NCBI GenBank assembly: GCA_004556255.1
Contig: SFHY01000041.1
Coordinates: forward strand, 1-9,016
From: Lactobacillus delbrueckii
GTDB lineage: Bacteria; Bacillota; Bacilli; Lactobacillales; Lactobacillaceae
Length of the DNA: 9,016 bases
Reading direction: 5' to 3'
The position numbers and the translations under genes are program-made. The notes beneath the pieces were generated by a model. The model made no database searches, was not told the DNA's origin, and saw only the letters and a program-made list of their open reading frames with translations. Shown here in pieces: positions 5,929-9,016 of this stretch (the first letter of the stretch is position 1; each line of letters begins with the position of its first letter).

Positions 5929-6483
5929 TTAGTCGACGACTTCAGCGCCCAGGCAGGACTTGAAGTGGTTCAGTGCCCATTCTTGTCCCGCGTCGTTTAA
6001 AGCGGCAACTGCCTTTTCGTGCACCGTGATGTCGTAGCCATGGTTGTAGGCGTCCATGGCGGTGTGCAGGACGCAGATGTCCGTGCAGACCCCGGCCAGG
6101 TGAACCCGGCTGACCTTGCGTTCACGCAAGAAGAGGTCCAGGCCGGTAGCGCAGAAGGCAGAGTAGCGTGACTTGTCCAAGACAAGGACGTGCTCGTCGT
6201 CTTGATGTTTATTATACCAAGTTTGCAGGGGTCCGTAGAACTCCCGGCCCCAAGTATTTGGCAGGTTGTGGGGTGGGAAGAGCTTGGTTTCCGGGTGGTA
6301 GGGGTTGCCCTTAAAGTGCTTGTCGGTTGGCAGGATAACCCACTTGCCGGCGGCCAAAAACTGGTCGGCCAAGCTGACGATCTGGTCAGCCAAGGCCTGG
6401 GCCGGTGCCCCGCAGGTCAAGGCGCCTTTGTCATCTACGAAGTCATTGGTATAGTCAATGATCAAGAGTGCTTCATTTTCCAT
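5929..6483 (-). CDS. pncA: Nicotinamidase, isochorismatase-like family
   Basis: It deamidates nicotinamide to nicotinate, feeding the next gene, pncB. The 184-residue protein has the cysteine-hydrolase triad: D10 in LLIIDYTNDF, K104 in LDKSRYSAF and C137 in GVCTDICVLHTAMDA. The metal-site residues of nicotinamidases are D54, H56 and H72 (PTDKHF and PPHN). Their presence separates it from isochorismatases, which lack the metal site. The ATG at 6483 follows AAGAGGAG on the minus strand. It is the first gene of a probable pncA-pncB operon. Two GTAAA/TTTAC palindromes lie 56-93 bp upstream, the probable control region. Confidence 0.94.
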   Translation of the reverse strand: MENEALLIIDYTNDFVDDKGALTCGAPAQALADQIVSLADQFLAAGKWVILPTDKHFKGNPYHPETKLFPPHNLPNTWGREFYGPLQTWYNKHQDDEHVLVLDKSRYSAFCATGLDLFLRERKVSRVHLAGVCTDICVLHTAMDAYNHGYDITVHEKAVAALNDAGQEWALNHFKSCLGAEVVD

Positions 6484-6498
6484 CTTTTCTCTCCTCTT

Positions 6499-6509
6499 GT
6501 TAAAAGTAT
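6499..6509 (-). promoter_or_regulatory. Repeated 11-mer next to the pncA start (shared with pncB)
   Basis: On the minus strand TACTTTTAACA lies immediately before the pncA ribosome binding site and recurs exactly before pncB at 5893-5903. Here it overlaps TATACT (about 6505-6510), a possible close -10 that would give a very short leader. Shared placement before two functionally linked genes suggests a control element. AT-richness makes chance recurrence possible. Confidence 0.35.
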
Positions 6510-6538
6510 AACTTACCTAAAACAGGATAAAAATAAAA

Positions 6539-6557
6539 AGTAAAATAAACTTTTACT
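6539..6557. promoter_or_regulatory. Operator-like palindrome upstream of pncA (site 2)
   Basis: AGTAAAATAAACTTTTACT is a perfect palindrome with 7-bp arms around a 5-bp centre. It would overlap the spacer and -10 of a minus-strand promoter formed by TTTACG, 17 bases, TATTTT. It shares TAAACTTT(T)ACTC with the site 23 bp further upstream. I take it as a transcription factor site; the nearby NrtR-like protein is the obvious candidate, but this is inference. Confidence 0.45.
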
Positions 6558-6565
6558 CGCTTGAC

Positions 6566-6576
6566 GTAAACTTTAC
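6566..6576. promoter_or_regulatory. Operator-like palindrome upstream of pncA (site 1)
   Basis: GTAAACTTTAC is a perfect palindrome with 5-bp arms and a one-base centre. Its centre is 23 bp (about two helical turns) from that of the 6539-6557 palindrome, and it overlaps the possible -35 (TTTACG on the minus strand). Confidence 0.4.
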
Positions 6577-6616
6577 TCCAGAAAGGATTATTTTGCAAGT
6601 TTTTTCAGACAAAGAA

Positions 6617-6639
6617 GGTAAATTAAGCGATTTTTTACC
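6617..6639. promoter_or_regulatory. Third GGTAAA/TTTACC inverted repeat, before the lipoprotein promoter
   Basis: GGTAAA (6617-6622) and TTTACC (6634-6639) are separated by 11 bases. The arms resemble the two pncA-side palindromes, and the site lies 19 bp before the -35 of the divergent lipoprotein gene. It may tie that gene to the same regulator, or may be chance in AT-rich DNA. Confidence 0.25.
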
Positions 6640-6657
6640 AACAAAAACGGAACTTTC

Positions 6658-6686
6658 TTTATAAAAGATCCGGCAAGATCTATAAT
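6658..6686 (+). promoter_or_regulatory. Promoter of the lipoprotein gene
   Basis: TTTATA (6658-6663), a 17-bp spacer and a consensus TATAAT (6681-6686). The spacer holds a small palindrome (AGATC 6666-6670, GATCT 6677-6681). Transcription would start near 6693, giving a leader of about 40 nt. Confidence 0.6.
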
Positions 6687-6733
6687 TAGGGGTGGAAAGC
6701 AGGATAATTATTGATAAAGAAAGAGTGTAAAAA

Positions 6734-7591
6734 ATGAAGAAGAACAGGAAAAATTTGGCCCTGCTTCTGCTGGCAGCCAGCTTGCTTGCCGGTTGCGCGG
6801 GCCAAAGCAATAGTCAGTCCAGTCAATCCAGCCAGGCTAAGAGCGAGAAGAAGGCGGAAAGTAAGGCCAGCTCTAAGTCCGCGGCTAAATCCGCGGCCAG
6901 TTCTGCCGTTAGTTCGGCAAAATCGTCTTCAAGCCAGGCCAGCTCTAAGTCCACGGCTTCCAGCAGCCAAAGGGCAGATGCAAACCGGATAGGGACCTTA
7001 ACTAGTCAATTAAGGGGTAAGCTGCCGGGGATGCTTTTGCCGGCGGCTGACGGCTTAGGCCAGGGCAGCAGCAACTTGAATATCCGCTACACCAGCTCAA
7101 GCAGCCAGAATGTTGTTTACTACAGCGTCGGAAATAGCCCGCTGGCCTTAAACGACAGCCGGATTGCCAGTGAAAAGCCATATGCCGTTTTAACGGAAAA
7201 CAAGAATGTGGCTGACGCAAGCAGCTTGATCAATTACCAAGAGCCCAAGACCGGCCTGCCGGCGGTTAAGATTGCCGGCAATGTGACTGGGACAGAAGAA
7301 GGGGCGGCTGGGTCGACTTATCTGCAGTTCAACCAGGGGCAGTGGTCTTTTGTCGTCCGGGCAAGCAATGTCCAGGGGCAAAAGCCGCTGCCAACGGCGC
7401 AAAAGCTGCTGGCGCTCTACCAGCAATACGGCCTGCCATATACAACGGCGAAGGCCAGCGTGCAGGTTGATGTTGGCGAAAGCCTAGGTTCTTTGAACAC
7501 GGTAATCACCTGGGCCAAAGGCTCCAGCGTTTACCAGCTCAAGGCCCACAGTACGGAGACGGCCTTTAAGATGCTTAAGAGCCTTAGTTGA
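6734..7591 (+). CDS. Serine-rich lipoprotein of unknown function
   Basis: The 285-residue protein begins with a lipoprotein signal peptide: basic MKKNRKN, hydrophobic core 8-19, and lipobox LLAGC with C21 as the lipidated residue, so it should be anchored on the outer face of the membrane. Residues 24-80 form a low-complexity Ser/Ala/Lys/Gln linker, partly encoded by a 23-bp direct repeat. The globular part (~82-285) contains LNIRYTSSSSQNVVYYSVGN and ends TVITWAKGSSVYQLKAHSTETAFKMLKSLS. That ending loosely resembles LolA/DUF4367-like domains, a guess only. The ribosome binding site (AAGAG at 6721-6725) is weak. It is divergent from pncA and overlaps the convergent DUF1294 gene by 8 bp. No function is assigned; the lipoprotein nature is well supported. 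Confidence 0.87.
   Translation: MKKNRKNLALLLLAASLLAGCAGQSNSQSSQSSQAKSEKKAESKASSKSAAKSAASSAVSSAKSSSSQASSKSTASSSQRADANRIGTLTSQLRGKLPGMLLPAADGLGQGSSNLNIRYTSSSSQNVVYYSVGNSPLALNDSRIASEKPYAVLTENKNVADASSLINYQEPKTGLPAVKIAGNVTGTEEGAAGSTYLQFNQGQWSFVVRASNVQGQKPLPTAQKLLALYQQYGLPYTTAKASVQVDVGESLGSLNTVITWAKGSSVYQLKAHSTETAFKMLKSLS
6864..6958 (+). repeat. In-frame 23-bp direct repeat in the lipoprotein linker
   Basis: Two copies (6864-6886 and 6936-6958) differ at one base and start 72 bp, exactly 24 codons, apart. Both begin AGGCCAGCTCTAAGTCC. They encode ASSKSA and ASSKST-type segments of the Ser-rich linker. Recombination between them would shorten or lengthen the linker without breaking the frame. Confidence 0.7.
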
Positions 7592-7850
7592 GGCTAAAGA
7601 TAAAGTAACCAATTGCAGCCCAGAGGATAAAGCCGGCAAGGACTGCTAAATAGAAGTAGCCCTTGCGGACCTTATGGTGAAAGGCCAGCATGCCCAGGCC
7701 GGACCCGGCAGGGGCTAGCAGGCCGCAAGCTAAAAGAGTCCGTTCAGGGATGCGCCAGGCATGCTTTTTGGCTTTAGCCTTGTCGACGCCGTAGAGGGCG
7801 AAGGCGATTAAGTTGATCAGCAGCAGGCTGCTTTGCCAAAGTTGATTCAT
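7584..7850 (-). CDS. DUF1294 family small membrane protein
   Basis: The 88 residues form about three membrane helices (~6-21, 38-56, 66-86) separated by short basic loops. The family pattern is clear: INLIAFALYGVDKAKAKK, then WRIPERTLL, then GMLAFHHKVRKGYFY. The function of DUF1294 proteins is unknown; they are integral membrane proteins. The ATG at 7850 follows AGGAG five bases upstream, and TATAAA on the minus strand (7870-7875) could be its -10. It lies downstream of the NrtR-like gene but is separated by terminators, so it is probably transcribed alone. Its 3' end overlaps that of the lipoprotein gene by 8 bp, and there is no terminator for either gene in the overlap. Confidence 0.82.
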   Translation of the reverse strand: MNQLWQSSLLLINLIAFALYGVDKAKAKKHAWRIPERTLLACGLLAPAGSGLGMLAFHHKVRKGYFYLAVLAGFILWAAIGYFIFSLN

Positions 7851-7884
7851 GTCATCTCCTAGTTAGTTTTTTATAGAATTACAG

Positions 7885-7914
7885 GCCACCTTGCTTAGGC
7901 AGGGTGGCTTTTTT
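7885..7914 (+). terminator. Plus-strand intrinsic terminator beyond the DUF1294 gene
   Basis: A 10-bp stem with one G-T wobble (GCCACCTTGC 7885-7894, GCAGGGTGGC 7899-7908), loop TTAG, followed by TTTTTT on the plus strand. The minus strand lacks a T-run after it. The only upstream plus-strand gene is the lipoprotein, ending 294 bp earlier. Confidence 0.78.
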
Positions 7915-7916
7915 GC

Positions 7917-7945
7917 AAAAATAAAAGCAAGGACTAGCCTTGCTT
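7917..7945 (-). terminator. Minus-strand terminator of the NrtR-like gene
   Basis: A perfect 8-bp stem (AAGCAAGG 7925-7932, CCTTGCTT 7938-7945) includes the last codons and the stop. On the minus strand it is followed by TTATTTTT. Confidence 0.78.
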
Positions 7946-8704
7946 ATCGTTGGCCTTGCCCCAGAGGATATTGTTTTGCGTTTCCTTAAGGCAGTAGAGC
8001 TTTGGCGGCCGCCCGCTCTTGTGGTAATTCTTCTGCACGCCCAGTTCGGTAAAGAGGGAGCCATGGGTCTTGCGGAAGTTGGAGTTGTCGATCTCATCGA
8101 CTGTGGTCTGGAAGAAGGGAGCGTAGACCTCGCGGGCTTCGCGGAGGGTGAATTCAGGGCCAAGAATCTGCAGGATGCTGGGCTGGTAGTCCAGCTTGTT
8201 GCGGATGCGCTGGATGGCCACGGCGATGATTTCGTCATGGTCAAAGGCCAGGTCGTGAGAATTTTCCGCTAATTCAAAGGTCAAGTCCTTGTCAGCGGAA
8301 AAGAGCTCATACTTGTGGCCGAAGTTTTCAAAGGCGAACCAGGCAACATCGCTAGCCCCGTAGCCTGGCCGCAGGTTAGGCATGGCGGGCAGGTAGGTCA
8401 TGTAGGTTAGGGCCAGGGCCCGCTCGCCGGGCGTCCGGTGGGGAGAGGTAAAGGTGGCCAGCTGCTCGGTGGAAGATTCCGGCAGGTCAAGGCCAATTTT
8501 TTCTTTGATCAAGCGCACGGCAGCCTGGTCGGCACTTTCGTTTTCCCGAAGGAGGGTTTCCGGCAGGGCCCAGCGGTCCGCGAAAGGCTCATCCTTGCGC
8601 TTGACTAAAAGCAGCTGAACCCGGTGGGTTTCCTTGTTAAAGCTCCAGATCAGGTTGGTGATGGTGATCAAGGGGCGTTCGACTATCTTTTCTAATTCAG
8701 GCAT
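7934..8704 (-). CDS. nrtR: NrtR-like Nudix-related transcriptional regulator
   Basis: NrtR proteins bind ADP-ribose or related nucleotides through a Nudix-fold domain and control NAD synthesis and salvage genes. The N-terminal part (~10-165) is Nudix-like: LITITNLIWSF, LLLVKRKDEPFADRWALPE, then a degenerate Nudix box (50-72). In that box the R-E-U-x-E-E-x-G core reads RLIKEKIGL, so two metal-binding glutamates are replaced (L65 and K69) and hydrolysis is unlikely. The C-terminal part (~175-240) has the winged-helix pattern typical of NrtR: FTLREAREVY, DNSNFRKTHGSLFTELG and the GRPPKLY wing. The start is ATG 8704, with AAAGGAG eight bases upstream; an in-frame TTG at 8722 would overlap that ribosome binding site. 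The same-strand pncA-pncB genes with palindromic upstream sites, 1.4 kb away, are the likely targets. An alternative is a regulator of another ADP-ribose or sugar nucleotide pathway. Confidence 0.85.
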   Translation of the reverse strand: MPELEKIVERPLITITNLIWSFNKETHRVQLLLVKRKDEPFADRWALPETLLRENESADQAAVRLIKEKIGLDLPESSTEQLATFTSPHRTPGERALALTYMTYLPAMPNLRPGYGASDVAWFAFENFGHKYELFSADKDLTFELAENSHDLAFDHDEIIAVAIQRIRNKLDYQPSILQILGPEFTLREAREVYAPFFQTTVDEIDNSNFRKTHGSLFTELGVQKNYHKSGRPPKLYCLKETQNNILWGKANDKQG

Positions 8705-8712
8705 CAAAACAG

Positions 8713-8719
8713 CTCCTTT
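8713..8719 (-). promoter_or_regulatory. Ribosome binding site of the NrtR-like gene
   Basis: AAAGGAG on the minus strand, eight bases before ATG 8704. This rules out the upstream TTG at 8722 as the likely start. Confidence 0.7.
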
Positions 8720-8735
8720 CAAGTTTTCTACTACT

Positions 8736-8744
8736 AGTATATCA
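8736..8744 (-). promoter_or_regulatory. Extended -10 promoter of the NrtR-like gene
   Basis: TGATATACT on the minus strand is an extended -10 (TG, one base, TATACT). No good -35 lies 17 bp upstream. Transcription would start near 8730 with a leader of about 26 nt. The GTAAA/TTTAC motif seen near pncA is absent here, so autoregulation through that motif is not supported. Confidence 0.5.
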
Positions 8745-8822
8745 TCATTGCGAAGGTGGATTGCTCGTGGAAGAGGTATGAAAAAACGTGAGAGTTTTTG
8801 AAAGAATAATCAATTTCCCTCT

Positions 8823-8904
8823 GCCACTAATTACAAACAGTGCTAGAATGTAAGCGAAAAAACATTGTTTGATTTTTCGTTTACAGGAGCATAATACTAG
8901 TGGC
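8823..8904. repeat. Nested inverted repeats in a gene-free region
   Basis: The inner stem is 13 bp with one G-T wobble (8849-8861 with 8873-8885; TGTAAGCGAAAAA opposite TTTTTCGTTTACA) and an 11-nt loop. An outer 7-bp stem (GCCACTA 8823-8829, TAGTGGC 8898-8904) encloses it. This may be a mobile element end, a structured RNA or a protein-binding site. The gene-free stretch 8723-9016 holds this, the repeats next to it and the hairpin at 8961-8984, and no convincing coding region. Confidence 0.55.
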
Positions 8905-8911
8905 GAAAAAC

Positions 8912-8929
8912 GTGTTTGATGTGTTTGAT
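8912..8929 (+). repeat. Tandem 9-bp repeat
   Basis: GTGTTTGAT occurs twice in tandem. A related TTGTTTGAT lies at 8866-8874 within the preceding hairpin, and both are preceded by GCGAAAAA (8854-8861 and 8903-8910), so the two segments form an imperfect direct repeat about 49 bp apart. Confidence 0.6.
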
Positions 8930-8960
8930 TATATGTAAGAGTTAACAGATAGGTACTAAG

Positions 8961-8984
8961 CCGAATTAGCCTAGGGAAATTCGG
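8961..8984. repeat. Hairpin with 7-bp stem near the right edge
   Basis: CCGAATT (8961-8967) and AATTCGG (8978-8984) flank a 10-nt loop containing CCTAGG. The right arm region also matches, inverted, the last 12 bases of the window (9005-9016, CCCAAATTTCCG) with mismatches, so a larger structure may continue past the edge. Confidence 0.45.
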
Positions 8985-9016
8985 AACTTTTCTATAGGTT
9001 AGAGCCCAAATTTCCG

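Noticed and set aside
8705..8722. TTG start for the NrtR-like gene, adding six residues
   Set aside because: It lies on the ribosome binding site itself; ATG 8704 is correctly spaced from AAAGGAG.
8745..9014. Open reading frame on the minus strand entering from the right edge, about 90 codons without a stop
   Set aside because: It has no ATG, reads through the hairpins and repeats, and its translation shows no recognisable domain; it is probably open by chance in AT-rich DNA.
8821..9016. Repeats at the right edge as a CRISPR array or tracrRNA
   Set aside because: The repeated units are short, irregularly spaced and without spacers of constant length, and no cas gene is visible.

Overview
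The window looks like chromosomal DNA of a high-GC lactic acid bacterium, most likely Lactobacillus delbrueckii or a close relative. This is inferred from Lactobacillus-type proteins written in codons strongly biased to G or C at the third position (CTG, GCC, AAG, GAC), AT-rich spacers, strong AGGAGG-type ribosome binding sites, and a serine-rich lipoprotein. No rRNA, tRNA, CRISPR array or replication origin is visible.

Left edge (1-830): the 3' end of an AT-richer gene whose protein resembles the C-terminus of IscB, the RNA-guided nuclease of IS200/IS605-like elements. A strong palindrome follows, then a ybaK/ebsC-type aminoacyl-tRNA deacylase gene that has lost its first 20 or so codons. 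The simplest reading is an insertion element whose right end sits at about 395-402 inside ybaK.

Middle plus-strand block (1064-4348): a stand-alone AroQ chorismate mutase, a MarR regulator overlapping a type I L-asparaginase (probable operon, closed by a terminator), a Cof-type HAD phosphatase with a cre-like site upstream, and an MscL mechanosensitive channel carrying an extra C-terminal Cys4 zinc ribbon. A bidirectional terminator closes this block.

Minus-strand NAD salvage block (4424-6483): nicotinamidase (pncA) followed by nicotinate phosphoribosyltransferase (pncB). Together they convert nicotinamide to nicotinate and then to nicotinate mononucleotide. Upstream of both genes are related AT-rich operator-like repeats (GTAAA/TTTAC palindromes and a shared 11-mer). 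About 1.4 kb further along, on the same strand, lies an NrtR-like regulator (7934-8704) with a degenerate Nudix domain and a winged-helix C-terminus. NrtR proteins control NAD genes in other bacteria, so it is the natural candidate regulator.

Between these lie a serine-rich lipoprotein gene (plus strand) and a small DUF1294 membrane protein gene (minus strand). The two overlap tail to tail, and the only plus-strand terminator lies beyond the DUF1294 gene, so the lipoprotein transcript may run antisense across it. The right edge (8705-9016) has no convincing gene but contains nested hairpins and repeats of unknown nature.

Most of the window is ordinary chromosome. The points most worth a second look are the IscB/ybaK junction, the putative NAD operators, the zinc-ribbon MscL, the antisense arrangement, and the structured right edge.
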